A stretch of DNA of 64,000 nt from Lewinella sp. IMCC34183. GTDB lineage: Bacteria; Bacteroidota; Bacteroidia; Chitinophagales; Saprospiraceae. The stretch spans positions 62,001-126,000 of the forward strand of contig NZ_QMEM01000003.1 of NCBI RefSeq assembly GCF_003390915.1, written 5' to 3'. Below, in pieces: positions 32,163-40,749 of this stretch. Numbering within the stretch: position 1 is the stretch's first letter; each line of letters starts with the position of its first letter. The notes beneath the pieces are model-generated. The model worked only from the letters and a program-made list of their open reading frames with translations, did not search any database and was not told the origin of the DNA. Made by a program: the position numbers and the translations under genes.

Positions 32163-34634
32163 ATGGCCAAAGCAAAGAAAAAGAGCGGACAACTGGGTCT
32201 CCGGATGGGACTCAGAGACGAGCGCATCCCGAAATTATTCGGGCTGTTGTTGCTCTTTGTTGCCGTTTACCTCACGGTCGCCTTCGTATCCTACCTCTTC
32301 ACCTGGAAGATCGACCAGGACCGCGTCCTGCGCTTCAGCTGGAAACTGCTGAGCGAGGATGCCGCCTCGGTAGACAACTGGCTGGGCCGCCTCGGGGCTT
32401 TCCTGTCCAATTTCTTCATCTATTTCTGCTTCGGCCTGCCGAGCTTCATCCTGGTGTACTTCCTCGGGCGCCTCGGGCTGAACCGCCTGCGCCGGGCCCC
32501 GCTGAAGCCGATGGCGAACCTTTTCGTCAAGCTGATGCTCTTCACCATTGGCCTGGCCGTACTGCTGAGCTTCGCCTTCGGCGGACTGACCGACTTCCCC
32601 CTCGGCGGCGGCGTGGGCGACTACCTGGTCTCCCACCTCTCCGGCGTACTGGGCGGCTTCGGGGTCATCCTGCTGCTGCTGTTGCTGTTCGGCCTGTACC
32701 TCATCTTCGAGGCGCGCATCGACTTCAACGGCTCGCCCGGGCAGATCCGCAACGACGTGGTGGATCACTTCTCGGAGATGATCCGCTTCCGGGGCAAGCC
32801 CCGCCCGGCCGCCGGCCGGCCCGCGCCCCCCGCACCCGCGGCCGCGCCCGCCATCCGCGACCGCCCCGCTACCCCACCCTCGCTGGCGCCCGGCCAGCAC
32901 GGCGACTTCGAAATCGAGAGTCCCCGGACCTTATCCGAGCAGGGGATGGAGCAGCTGCGCGGCAACCAGATGGAGATGCCCCTGGAAGAAGTGGGCGACG
33001 TGACCCTGGAAGCCCACGACCCCCTGGCGGTCGGCGGCGACAACCTGATCATGGCCGACGGCGACGGCGGTATCGACACCAGCCTGGCCGTCACGGAGGA
33101 GAACCAGGACCACACCGAGCCCTACGACCCCACCCTCGACCTGCCGAGCTACGAAAAGCCCCACCTGCAGCTGCTGGTGGAGGGCGACACCGGCAAGCAC
33201 GAGGTCGACCGCGCCGAACTGGAGGCCAACAAGGACCAGATCATCGAGACGCTCCTCAACTACAAGATCGAGATCACCAAAATCCGCGCCACGATCGGGC
33301 CCACGGTGACGCTCTACGAGATCGTGCCCGCCCCCGGCGTACGCATCTCCAAGATCAAGAACCTGGAGGACGACATCGCCCTCTCCCTGGCCGCCCTCGG
33401 CATCCGGATCATCGCGCCGATCCCCGGCCGCGGCACCATCGGTATCGAGGTACCCAACAAGAATCCGCAGATGGTGAGTATGCGGGAGGTGCTGGAGAGC
33501 GAGAAGTTCCAGACCGCCAAGATGGACATCCCCCTGGCCCTGGGCAAGACCATCAAGAACGAGGTGCTCATCGCCGACCTGGCCAAGATGCCCCACCTGT
33601 TGGTGGCGGGCGCTACCGGACAGGGTAAATCGGTGGGTATCAACTCGATCATCATGTCGATCCTCTACAAGAAGCACCCCAGCCAGGTGAAGCTCGTGAT
33701 GATCGACCCGAAGAAAGTCGAGCTCTTCCCCTACGCCAAGCTGGAGAGCCACTTCCTGGCCTTCCTGCCGGGACAGACGGAGCCGATCACCACGGAGACC
33801 ACCAAGGTGATCCACATCCTCAACTCGCTCTGTATCGAGATGGACCAGCGCTACGACCTGCTGAAGAAAGCTGCGGCGCGCAACATCAAGGAGTACAACG
33901 AGAAGTTCGTGGCGCGGCGGCTCAACCCCGAGAAGGGCCACAAGTTCCTGCCCTTCATCGTGCTGGTGATCGACGAATTTGCCGACCTCATCATGACGGC
34001 CGGCAAGGAAGTAGAGATGCCGATCGCGCGCCTCGCGCAGTTGTCGCGGGCCGTGGGCATCCACTTGGTCATCGCTACCCAGCGCCCGTCGGTCAACATC
34101 ATTACCGGCGTCATCAAGGCCAACTTCCCCGCGCGGATCGCCTACAAGGTGACGGCGAAGGTCGACTCTCGTACCATCCTCGACTCCGGCGGTGCCGACC
34201 AGCTGATCGGTCGCGGCGACATGCTCCTGAGCAACGGGGGCGACGTGGTCCGCCTGCAGGGTGCCTTCGTCGACACGCCCGAAGTGGAGGAGGTCATCAA
34301 CTTCATCGGCAACCAGCGCGGCTACGTGGAGCCCTACCTCCTGCCCGAATACAATACCGACGAGGAAATGGCCGGCTCCGGCGCCCTCAGCTACGCCGAC
34401 CTGGACGACATGTTCGAGGACGCCGCCCGCCTCATCATCTCCCAGCAGCACGGCTCCACCAGTATGGTACAGCGCCGCCTCAAACTCGGCTACAACCGCG
34501 CCGGCCGCATCATGGACCAGATGGAACAGCTCGGCATCGTGGGCCCTTCCCAGGGGAGCAAGCCCCGTGAAGTGCTTGTGTACGATGAGATGGAACTCAC
34601 CCGCTTCATCGACGACCTGCGGAACCGCGGGTAG
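32163..34634 (+). CDS. ftsK: DNA translocase FtsK/SpoIIIE
   Basis: 823-residue membrane-anchored motor that pumps chromosome ends through the division septum and activates dimer resolution. Four N-terminal helices lie between residues 20 and 185; a Pro/Ala-rich linker follows (about 205-245); then an acidic region (250-330). The motor begins near 340 with the alpha domain, Walker A GATGQGKS (Lys489) and Walker B IVLVIDEFADLI. The C-terminal winged-helix gamma domain reads STSMVQRRLKLGYNRAGRIMDQ. Length is normal for the family. The gene stands alone, divergent from the paralogue pair. Confidence 0.96.
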   Translation: MAKAKKKSGQLGLRMGLRDERIPKLFGLLLLFVAVYLTVAFVSYLFTWKIDQDRVLRFSWKLLSEDAASVDNWLGRLGAFLSNFFIYFCFGLPSFILVYFLGRLGLNRLRRAPLKPMANLFVKLMLFTIGLAVLLSFAFGGLTDFPLGGGVGDYLVSHLSGVLGGFGVILLLLLLFGLYLIFEARIDFNGSPGQIRNDVVDHFSEMIRFRGKPRPAAGRPAPPAPAAAPAIRDRPATPPSLAPGQHGDFEIESPRTLSEQGMEQLRGNQMEMPLEEVGDVTLEAHDPLAVGGDNLIMADGDGGIDTSLAVTEENQDHTEPYDPTLDLPSYEKPHLQLLVEGDTGKHEVDRAELEANKDQIIETLLNYKIEITKIRATIGPTVTLYEIVPAPGVRISKIKNLEDDIALSLAALGIRIIAPIPGRGTIGIEVPNKNPQMVSMREVLESEKFQTAKMDIPLALGKTIKNEVLIADLAKMPHLLVAGATGQGKSVGINSIIMSILYKKHPSQVKLVMIDPKKVELFPYAKLESHFLAFLPGQTEPITTETTKVIHILNSLCIEMDQRYDLLKKAAARNIKEYNEKFVARRLNPEKGHKFLPFIVLVIDEFADLIMTAGKEVEMPIARLAQLSRAVGIHLVIATQRPSVNIITGVIKANFPARIAYKVTAKVDSRTILDSGGADQLIGRGDMLLSNGGDVVRLQGAFVDTPEVEEVINFIGNQRGYVEPYLLPEYNTDEEMAGSGALSYADLDDMFEDAARLIISQQHGSTSMVQRRLKLGYNRAGRIMDQMEQLGIVGPSQGSKPREVLVYDEMELTRFIDDLRNRG

Positions 34635-34652
34635 CGGTTTCGTTGGATCGTT

Positions 34653-35417
34653 CTAAAGTCGCCCCGCCAAACCGATTTCGAGCAGGTCTACCCGACCGAG
34701 CAGGGTCGCTCCGCTTGATTCGCCGTACCGCTTGCCCAGGGTACCGAGGGTGTAGGTTTCGCGCACGAAGAGCTGGAGGTACGGCGTAAGCTGGTAGCCC
34801 TGCTGCAACTGCACGTAGGCCTGGTAGCTGCGCAACGCACTTTCGCCCCCGTAGCCCCTGTCGGCCTGCCCGAGGCGCACGACGTCCCCGTCCCGCACGA
34901 TGAACCTGTCCGTCCCCGGAGGAATGCGCTCGCCCTCGCGGCTTTGCTCGTACCATTCCAGGCGCGGCAGTTCCCGGCTCAGACGCAGGACGCCAAACCC
35001 CAGTCCCGCACGGTAGTTCGGAGTGAGCCAGCCCCTCAGGGCTTCACCTTCGAGGGACAGACCGACCGACACCGCCCGGTAACCGGGGACGTGGGCGCGG
35101 ACACTAACCAGGGTGGAGGGATCGCCGGCAGTGGTGGGCGGCACTACCTTGTTAAAGGTTTGCACATTCACGAAGCCGCCCACCTGGTGGTATTTCCCCT
35201 CCAGGCGCACGGAGCTTACCCAGGGGATCCCGGTGCGGTACACCAGATTCAGGCCCAGGCCGGTAGATTGCCCCGTGTCGTCCGCACCTTCCACCTCAGG
35301 CTGGTGAATGGCGGCGCCGTAGCGCATTTCTACCTCCACGCCCAGCTGGGCCGTAGCCGGCGCGGGAACGACAAGGAGGGCCCACCACAGGGCAGAGGAG
35401 AGTAAGTACTTCGTCAT
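34653..35417 (-). CDS. Outer-membrane beta-barrel-like protein, sigma-operon gene 4
   Basis: 254 residues with a signal peptide ending PAPATAQ. Alternating hydrophobic/polar strands throughout (VEVEMRYGAAIH, GLGLNLVYRTGI, SVRLEGKYHQVG, AVSVGLSLEGEAL, LQLFVRETYTLG) and a final strand LLEIGLAGRL indicate an 8- to 12-strand barrel. No family name is recognised. It lies 11 bp downstream of another predicted barrel gene, in what appears to be a four-gene operon led by an ECF sigma factor. Confidence 0.68.
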   Translation of the reverse strand: MTKYLLSSALWWALLVVPAPATAQLGVEVEMRYGAAIHQPEVEGADDTGQSTGLGLNLVYRTGIPWVSSVRLEGKYHQVGGFVNVQTFNKVVPPTTAGDPSTLVSVRAHVPGYRAVSVGLSLEGEALRGWLTPNYRAGLGFGVLRLSRELPRLEWYEQSREGERIPPGTDRFIVRDGDVVRLGQADRGYGGESALRSYQAYVQLQQGYQLTPYLQLFVRETYTLGTLGKRYGESSGATLLGRVDLLEIGLAGRL

Positions 35418-35428
35418 GACGTTGGCGT

Positions 35429-36292
35429 TCAGCGGGGTTTGTAAATCATGCCCACGGTGAACCCGCGCTGCCAGACGGCAGCGGTCGGGTCGCCGTGAGT
35501 GAAGCGTGATTCGTCCGGCAGGGAGTAGTTGTGCTCCTCCGGCCGGTAGTCAGCGCTGTAGGTGACTTCTCGCACCACGAACCGGGCCGGGCTGACGCCG
35601 CGGCTGCCGGCCGTAAACCCACCCCTGACCCCGACGTAGGCCCCGGCGCGCAGCGCGAGACGCCGGTCCACCCAGAAGGTATAGGCCAGGTGGGCGCGTC
35701 CCCCCGTTTGCCAGACGGCCGTGTACTGCAGGGTCGCGGAATAGGGAAGGCCGAGCGGCGGCCGTACGAACTGGCTATCGGGCCGCACGTACACGGGCTC
35801 CACGTCGCCGAGGGAAACGACGTCGTGCAGCCGCAGCACGCCGAAGGTGCCGACGGCCCCCAGGCTGAGGTCGCCCCGTCCGATCCGCAGGTTGCCCTGG
35901 AGGCCGAGGCCGGCGTAGTAGCGGCGGTACTGCCGCTCGACCGGTGCGACCCGGCGGAAGATTAGGTCCACTTCCGGAAGCTGGCCACCTGCCGGCGCGA
36001 TCGGCAGGTCGCCGAAGGATACCCGCCCCCGTTCCACTTCCGTGCCCAGCGTAGCCAGCATACTGAACGTTCGGCCCAGGCGTGCCTCCAGGTCCAGCGA
36101 TACCCCGGGAGCCGGGTCGTCCCGGACAAACTCGGGCTTCGCGCCCGCCGGCCCGTAGCCGTTGGGGTGCCACACGTGAAAGCCGTAGCTCAGTTGCACC
36201 CGGGGCAGGGTATCCGGCGACTGGGCCGCGCTACTGCCCGCCAGCCCCAGCACACAGCAACACAGTTGAAAAAATCGGGGGTAAGGCATCAC
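35429..36292 (-). CDS. Outer-membrane beta-barrel-like protein, sigma-operon gene 3
   Basis: 287 residues with a signal peptide (CCCVLGLAGSSAAQ). The mature part consists of amphipathic strands (VQLSYGFHVWHPNG, GVSLDLEARLGRTFSMLATLG, YRRYYAGLGLQGNLRIG, GGRAHLAYTFWVDRRLALRAG) and ends in FTVGMIYKPR. Its ATG overlaps the stop of the anti-sigma-like gene (ATGA), so translation is probably coupled. It is not obviously homologous to the barrel protein at 34653, though both have the same length class and topology. Confidence 0.68.
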   Translation of the reverse strand: MMPYPRFFQLCCCVLGLAGSSAAQSPDTLPRVQLSYGFHVWHPNGYGPAGAKPEFVRDDPAPGVSLDLEARLGRTFSMLATLGTEVERGRVSFGDLPIAPAGGQLPEVDLIFRRVAPVERQYRRYYAGLGLQGNLRIGRGDLSLGAVGTFGVLRLHDVVSLGDVEPVYVRPDSQFVRPPLGLPYSATLQYTAVWQTGGRAHLAYTFWVDRRLALRAGAYVGVRGGFTAGSRGVSPARFVVREVTYSADYRPEEHNYSLPDESRFTHGDPTAAVWQRGFTVGMIYKPR

Positions 36293-36834
36293 TGTCGAGT
36301 TCTGGTGGGTGGATAATAGCCGTTGGCCCCGGACTTGGCTTCGGCGGGTAGCGTCGCCCGCAGCCGGTCAAGCGGGGCGCGCAGGAGGGTGTCGGCGGCC
36401 GCACTGCCGATCCGGCCAAGAGCCGGAAGGCCGAGCGTCGGCACGACAATCGGCACGGGCCGCAGCGGTACCGGTGCCGGTGGCCCGGAAGTTTCGCGAA
36501 CCGGCACCGTGCCCGGGATACGCTGCCGTTCGGCCAACGGCCAAAAGTGCAAGGCGGGTAAGGCGGCGGCCGGCGGCGGCGGCGCAGGTGCGGGGACTTC
36601 GGAGGAAACCGAAGCGACGGGAAAGGCCGAAAGCGTAACTGTGGGGGCTGGCCGGGCGGTCCACAACAGCCACCCCGCCACCAGGACCAGCAGGAGCGCG
36701 CGCGCTTTCCACCAGCTTCCACCGGAAGGCTGCGGGGGCAGCAATTTCTGCATCGCGTTCCAGTCGGCATCTCCGGCCGGCGGGGCGTAGTCGGCCATCC
36801 GCTCCCGCCAGCGGTCTTCGTAGGCGTAGTTCAT
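36289..36834 (-). CDS. Anti-sigma-like single-pass membrane protein
   Basis: 181 residues: a short cytoplasmic N-terminus (YEDRWRERMADYAPPAGDAD and WNAMQKLLP), one membrane helix (about 46-60, ALLLVLVAGWLLWTA), and a Pro/Ala-rich periplasmic part. Many Bacteroidota ECF sigma genes are followed by proteins with this W.AM..LL N-terminal pattern and one helix, which suggests an anti-sigma role; no zinc-binding HxxxCxxC motif is present, so the mechanism would be non-ZAS. The start overlaps the sigma stop codon (ATGA). The upstream open frame inside the sigma gene is ignored. Confidence 0.68.
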   Translation of the reverse strand: MNYAYEDRWRERMADYAPPAGDADWNAMQKLLPPQPSGGSWWKARALLLVLVAGWLLWTARPAPTVTLSAFPVASVSSEVPAPAPPPPAAALPALHFWPLAERQRIPGTVPVRETSGPPAPVPLRPVPIVVPTLGLPALGRIGSAAADTLLRAPLDRLRATLPAEAKSGANGYYPPTRTRQ

Positions 36835-37394
36835 AGTTCGTTCTCTTTGCCCGGGTGCACCGCCCGGTAGTAGCCCTGTAGCAGTTCCCGCGACTTCATC
36901 AGGCGCCAGCGGCTGGCGGTTTCGGCGATCTCGAGCTCGGCGGCGACCTCCGCGTGGGTGTATCCGTCGAATACGACCAGGCTGAACACGATCCGCAGGT
37001 GGTCGGGCAGCCGCTCCAGGAGTCGCAGAATATCCTCCGCGGCCAGCTTCTCCAGGGCCCCGTTGGGCACGCTGGCCGGCCAAACGAAGGACCTGTCCAG
37101 GAATCGCCGCTGCGCCCGGGATTCGTCGCGGATGTAAGTGAGGACCGTATTGCGGGTCACGGTGGTCAGCCAGCCCTCGAGTTTCCCCTCGTCGGTATAG
37201 TCGTCGAGCGACTGGAAAATGCGCAGCATGGCGCGGTTAAGCACCTCGACCGAGCGATCGCGGTTGCCCAGGTACCGCAGGCAGACCGGCAGCAGCAGGG
37301 GAAAGTACCGCCGGTAGAAGGCTTCCTGCCCCCTCGCTTCCCCCCGCCGGCAGGCGGCGATCAAGGCGTGGATATCGGGGGCGGCGGGGGGCAA
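36831..37394 (-). CDS. ECF RNA polymerase sigma factor
   Basis: 187-residue sigma-70 family factor without regions 1 and 3. Region 2 is about residues 20-95 (FYRRYFPLLLPVCLRYLGNR, LEGWLTTVTRNTVLTYIRDE), region 4 about 120-175 (LLERLPDHLRIVFSLVVFDG, YTHAEVAAELEIAETASRWRLMKSR). It should direct RNA polymerase to a small regulon, probably including its own operon of membrane protein and two envelope proteins. It is the first gene of that minus-strand operon, with 4-bp overlaps between the first three genes. Confidence 0.9.
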   Translation of the reverse strand: MPPAAPDIHALIAACRRGEARGQEAFYRRYFPLLLPVCLRYLGNRDRSVEVLNRAMLRIFQSLDDYTDEGKLEGWLTTVTRNTVLTYIRDESRAQRRFLDRSFVWPASVPNGALEKLAAEDILRLLERLPDHLRIVFSLVVFDGYTHAEVAAELEIAETASRWRLMKSRELLQGYYRAVHPGKENEL

Positions 37395-37719
37395 GGTGGG
37401 TTCTATTGGTTCGTCACTGGGTAAAACTCCGACTGTGGCGGGTACGTGAGTGGATCCGTGCTAAAAATAGGTTCCGCCACGTAGGGTAGTCGCCCCTGCA
37501 CCGCCTCACACCGCTGGTGCGGCCCCTGTTTGCCCGCCTGCTACGGGCTACGCGCAACCCAGGAAGCGCCGCTCCCCTAGTGCGCGCCAAGTTTATTGCC
37601 CGCCGGAGCAACTATTTCTGTTAAGGCGCAATGTTTGCGTTCGCACACGTTTTATACACAGCTAGTTCTTTCATACGTCTGAACCCGCATTTACGGGCAG
37701 GCAGCTTTTTATAAGACAC
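37395..37719. other. Divergent promoter region of the ECF operon and T9SS cargo
   Basis: 325 bp without a gene between two divergent starts. A 6-bp dyad TGGCGG...CCGCCA (near 37436-37484) lies on the sigma side, a possible binding site. On the cargo side the AT-rich stretch 37640-37715 (TTTTATACACAG, CTTTTTATAAGAC) may hold the promoter. Short frames across it are not convincing. Confidence 0.45.
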
Positions 37720-39984
37720 ATGACACAAACGATTACCCCCGCACTGGCGGGAGGGAGAATTGCCACTACCTGGCTGGTAGGGTGGTTATTCTTCTCCCTG
37801 CTTCCCCTCTCCTATCCGCTTTCCGCACAGACCTGCGATCCGAACGCCCCGACGTACTACCGTCAAAACGGATCCGGTAGCGCCGCCCTCGTCAGCCTGG
37901 AGGCAGAACTCTACACCGCGCGCAAGGCATCGCGAAAATCCGGCCACGCCGCCAACGTTACCTGGACGACCTACGCGGACCCCGCCGCCAGCAACGCCGC
38001 TTACATCAACATTCCCACGACTAACCAGGACGCCATGGATCCCGACGACCTCGGGGCCGATGTCTCCTACGACATCGCGTTCACCCAGACCGGTACCTAC
38101 CATATGTGGATCCGGATCATCGCGCCCGACAACGACGCCCGGTCCTTCCATCTGCTGCTCGACGGTGCCGTGGTAATGGACGACCTGGAAACCAGCGATG
38201 GCTTCACCACCTGGCGGTGGGAGAAGATCGCCGCGACCGTACCGATCGGATCCGCGGGCACGCACCGCCTCACCATACGCCACCGCGAGGATGGCTTCCG
38301 CATGGACAAGATCGTCCTCTCCACCTTCTCCAACTACAATCCGACCGGTTATGGGCCGGACGCGACGGCAGTACGCACCTACGCACCTATCGCAGCGGTT
38401 GCGGACCCGATCACCTACCACGTCGACCACCATACCGGTCACGGATTTGCCGTCGTGGAAGCCGAGCACCCCTCGTCCAAGGTATACGGCATCGGCAACC
38501 TGGCCTGCCTCAACTGGACCGAAGCCATCCGCGCCGACGCCAGCAACGACAGCACTACCCAGGTGAACAGCACCGGTCGTATCGCTACCCCGGCAACCAT
38601 CTGGGGCAGCCCGCGGATCGAGTACGCCATCGCTACCGACCGGACCGAAGACCTTTACCTGCACCTGCGTCACCGCGGAACCACCGGCAACAGCTCGGTA
38701 CAGGTGAGCGTGAACGGCGGTACCCGCAAGTACTTCGACCTGGCCAACACTACCGACTACGTCTGGGAATCGATCGCCCTGGGAACCGTCAGCCCCCGCA
38801 CCGACGGCACCTTCCTGCTCAGCCTGCTCATGCACGAGGACGGTACGCCGGTAGACAAGATCCTGGTCACCACCGACCCCGACTACACACCTACCGATAA
38901 GGGCCCCCTGGAAACCATCCTCAACAACGATGAACTGGTATACTTCCAGGAAGACAGCCCCGGCTTCCCGGTGGAGCTGCCGCTGGAAGCCCCCTCCCAG
39001 CGCCTGGGCGGTTTCTATGTATTCAGCGGCATGGGCTGGTCCAACGTGGAAGACGCCGGTGCCGAGGGCGGACAGTTTGCTACCGTCAACGATCCGCTGA
39101 CCGGCTGGGTCGAGGCTACCGGTGCCCTCACCTCCCTGGCTCCCTCGCTGGAGTACGAGATCGAGTTCATCGAGAGCGGCCCCCACTACATCTACACCCA
39201 GCATAACGCGACCAGTGACCTGCGCAATTCCTACGCCTACTACCTCGATGGCACGAAGCTCGGAACGCACGAGGTGCCCGTCGAGGAGCCCGGCACCTGG
39301 AACTTTGCCCGTAATGCCCCGATGATCAATATCCCCTCCGCCGGGCGACACACCTTCGCGATGAACATGCAGGAAAGCGGCGGCCGCTTCGACCACGTGG
39401 TCATCAGCCAGCAGCCGTCGGGCAGTGCCCTCCAGCTCCCGGTGGAGCTGATCACCTTCACCGGCGATGCCCGTCCCGGGTACAACGAACTGACCTGGAC
39501 GACCGCCCGCGAAGAGAATACCTACCTGCACGTACTGGAGCGCAGCCCCGATGGAGTGCACGACTGGACCACCGTCGGTAACGTACCCGCGGCCGGCGAC
39601 AGCGACGATCTGCGGCAGTACGCTTCCCGTGATGCCCGTGTCGTACCCATGGCCTACTACCGCCTGAAGACCGTCGACTTGGACGGTTCCGAATCCCTCA
39701 GCGGGGTAATCTCGCTCAGTCGGCAAGCGGAATCCGTGCACCTGTCGGTGTACCCCAACCCGGCCACGGAACTTGCCGTGTTGCAGTTCGAGCACCCGGG
39801 TAACGCGGACGTACGCCTCGAGATCGTCAGCCTGTCCGGCAGAATCGTAGCCACCCAAAGCTATCCGACCACGGCGGGCGAGAACCGCGTCGAGCTGCCC
39901 CTGGAGCAGTTGAGCAGCGGCACCTACCTCGTCACGGCGGTCATAGCCGGCCAGCGTCATACCCGTCAGCTCGTGGTAAACTAA
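37720..39984 (+). CDS. T9SS-secreted protein with three CBM6-like domains
   Basis: 754-residue cargo of the type IX secretion system. After a signal peptide (residues about 20-37), three related beta-sandwich segments of the CBM6 or CBM35 type occupy about 50-205, 235-395 and 405-575. Each starts at the usual EAE position (LVSLEAELYTA, FAVVEAEHPSS; third diverged) and ends with HREDGFRMDKIVL, MHEDGTPVDKILV or MQESGGRFDHVVI. Then a fibronectin-like part (about 580-665) and a T9SS type A sorting domain (about 670-754: LSVYPNPATELAVLQ, GTYLVTAVI, LVVN). No catalytic domain is present, so it is probably a surface glycan-binding protein. Confidence 0.85.
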   Translation: MTQTITPALAGGRIATTWLVGWLFFSLLPLSYPLSAQTCDPNAPTYYRQNGSGSAALVSLEAELYTARKASRKSGHAANVTWTTYADPAASNAAYINIPTTNQDAMDPDDLGADVSYDIAFTQTGTYHMWIRIIAPDNDARSFHLLLDGAVVMDDLETSDGFTTWRWEKIAATVPIGSAGTHRLTIRHREDGFRMDKIVLSTFSNYNPTGYGPDATAVRTYAPIAAVADPITYHVDHHTGHGFAVVEAEHPSSKVYGIGNLACLNWTEAIRADASNDSTTQVNSTGRIATPATIWGSPRIEYAIATDRTEDLYLHLRHRGTTGNSSVQVSVNGGTRKYFDLANTTDYVWESIALGTVSPRTDGTFLLSLLMHEDGTPVDKILVTTDPDYTPTDKGPLETILNNDELVYFQEDSPGFPVELPLEAPSQRLGGFYVFSGMGWSNVEDAGAEGGQFATVNDPLTGWVEATGALTSLAPSLEYEIEFIESGPHYIYTQHNATSDLRNSYAYYLDGTKLGTHEVPVEEPGTWNFARNAPMINIPSAGRHTFAMNMQESGGRFDHVVISQQPSGSALQLPVELITFTGDARPGYNELTWTTAREENTYLHVLERSPDGVHDWTTVGNVPAAGDSDDLRQYASRDARVVPMAYYRLKTVDLDGSESLSGVISLSRQAESVHLSVYPNPATELAVLQFEHPGNADVRLEIVSLSGRIVATQSYPTTAGENRVELPLEQLSSGTYLVTAVIAGQRHTRQLVVN

Positions 39985-40040
39985 GTATGACCGGGTTCGG
40001 GGCGGCCCCGCCCGGATTCCAGTCCCCCAAATTTTACGCT

Positions 40041-40691
40041 ATGCACCAACTTGTACGCTACCCCTATGCCATCCCGCAAGCGATCCTGTCGCTGCTGCTA
40101 CTGATCGGAACGCCCGCGCCGCTGGCGGCACAATCCCCCCCGGACTCGCTCACCCTCACCGCCACGGTACTGGATTCCACCAACCTATTGAGTTGGACCG
40201 CGGCGGGCGATACGCTCACCGACCACTACCGCCTGGAATGGAGTACCTCCGAAGCGGCCGCCTGGTCTCCGCTGTCTCAAGCCCCGGCGGGCAGCGACCC
40301 CCGGGAAGAAATTACGTACCGCGTCCGCGATCGCCGGCCGGCCCCTCACGCGTGCTACCGGCTGATCCGGGTTGCCCGCGGGGGCGCCGAATACCCGGTG
40401 GCCAGCACCACGGTCATCCGCCGCGAATCCGCATCCCCCCTGACCGCGACCTACGCCCCGGAAGCCGGGGCCGTACGGGTGACCTTTCGGGTAGACACGG
40501 GCGGGACGGTACGGCTGCACGTCTACGGCTCCGACCAGGAGGTGCGGGTCAGCCGCACGGTACTGGCCCGGCGCGGCACCTCGCAGGCGACGCTTACGCT
40601 GCCCGAGCCCGTCGCCGGTGCCTACACGGTCGTGCTCGAGTTGCCGGACGGCACCCTGCACCGTGCCCCGTTGGCAATACACGCGCGCTAG
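40041..40691 (+). CDS. Exported protein resembling the C-terminal part of the T9SS cargo
   Basis: 216 residues with a signal peptide (AILSLLLLIGTPAPLAAQ). Residues 45-130 repeat the fibronectin-like module of the upstream protein (LLSWTAAGD..TDHYRLEWS against NELTWTTAREENTYLHVLERS; ACYRLIRV against AYYRLKTV). The last 60 residues look like a degenerate sorting domain (VRLHVYG, TLPEPVAGAYTVVLELPDG) but lack the YPNP motif. It is 56 bp downstream of the cargo gene and probably in one operon with it. It may be a remnant of a duplication or a small partner protein. Confidence 0.68.
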   Translation: MHQLVRYPYAIPQAILSLLLLIGTPAPLAAQSPPDSLTLTATVLDSTNLLSWTAAGDTLTDHYRLEWSTSEAAAWSPLSQAPAGSDPREEITYRVRDRRPAPHACYRLIRVARGGAEYPVASTTVIRRESASPLTATYAPEAGAVRVTFRVDTGGTVRLHVYGSDQEVRVSRTVLARRGTSQATLTLPEPVAGAYTVVLELPDGTLHRAPLAIHAR

Positions 40692-40721
40692 GGCCCGGAG
40701 GCACGGGCCGGAACGGGAGAC

Positions 40722-40729
40722 TATCTTGT
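40722..40729 (+). promoter_or_regulatory. -7-like box TATCTTGT for the sulfatase gene
   Basis: TATCTTGT begins 28 nt before the proposed GTG start at 40750 and after the preceding stop codon. Its spacing supports that start. Confidence 0.35.
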
Positions 40730-40749
40730 CGGTACTAAAGCTTAGGTCC

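Noticed and set aside
32931-34451. Long frame antisense to ftsK (506 codons)
   Set aside because: A mirror frame of a GC-rich gene with strong third-position bias; low-complexity His/Asp/Val protein with no family features.
37786-39960. Long frame antisense to the T9SS cargo gene (724 codons)
   Set aside because: Mirror frame as above; the plus strand carries a signal peptide, repeated domains and a sorting domain.
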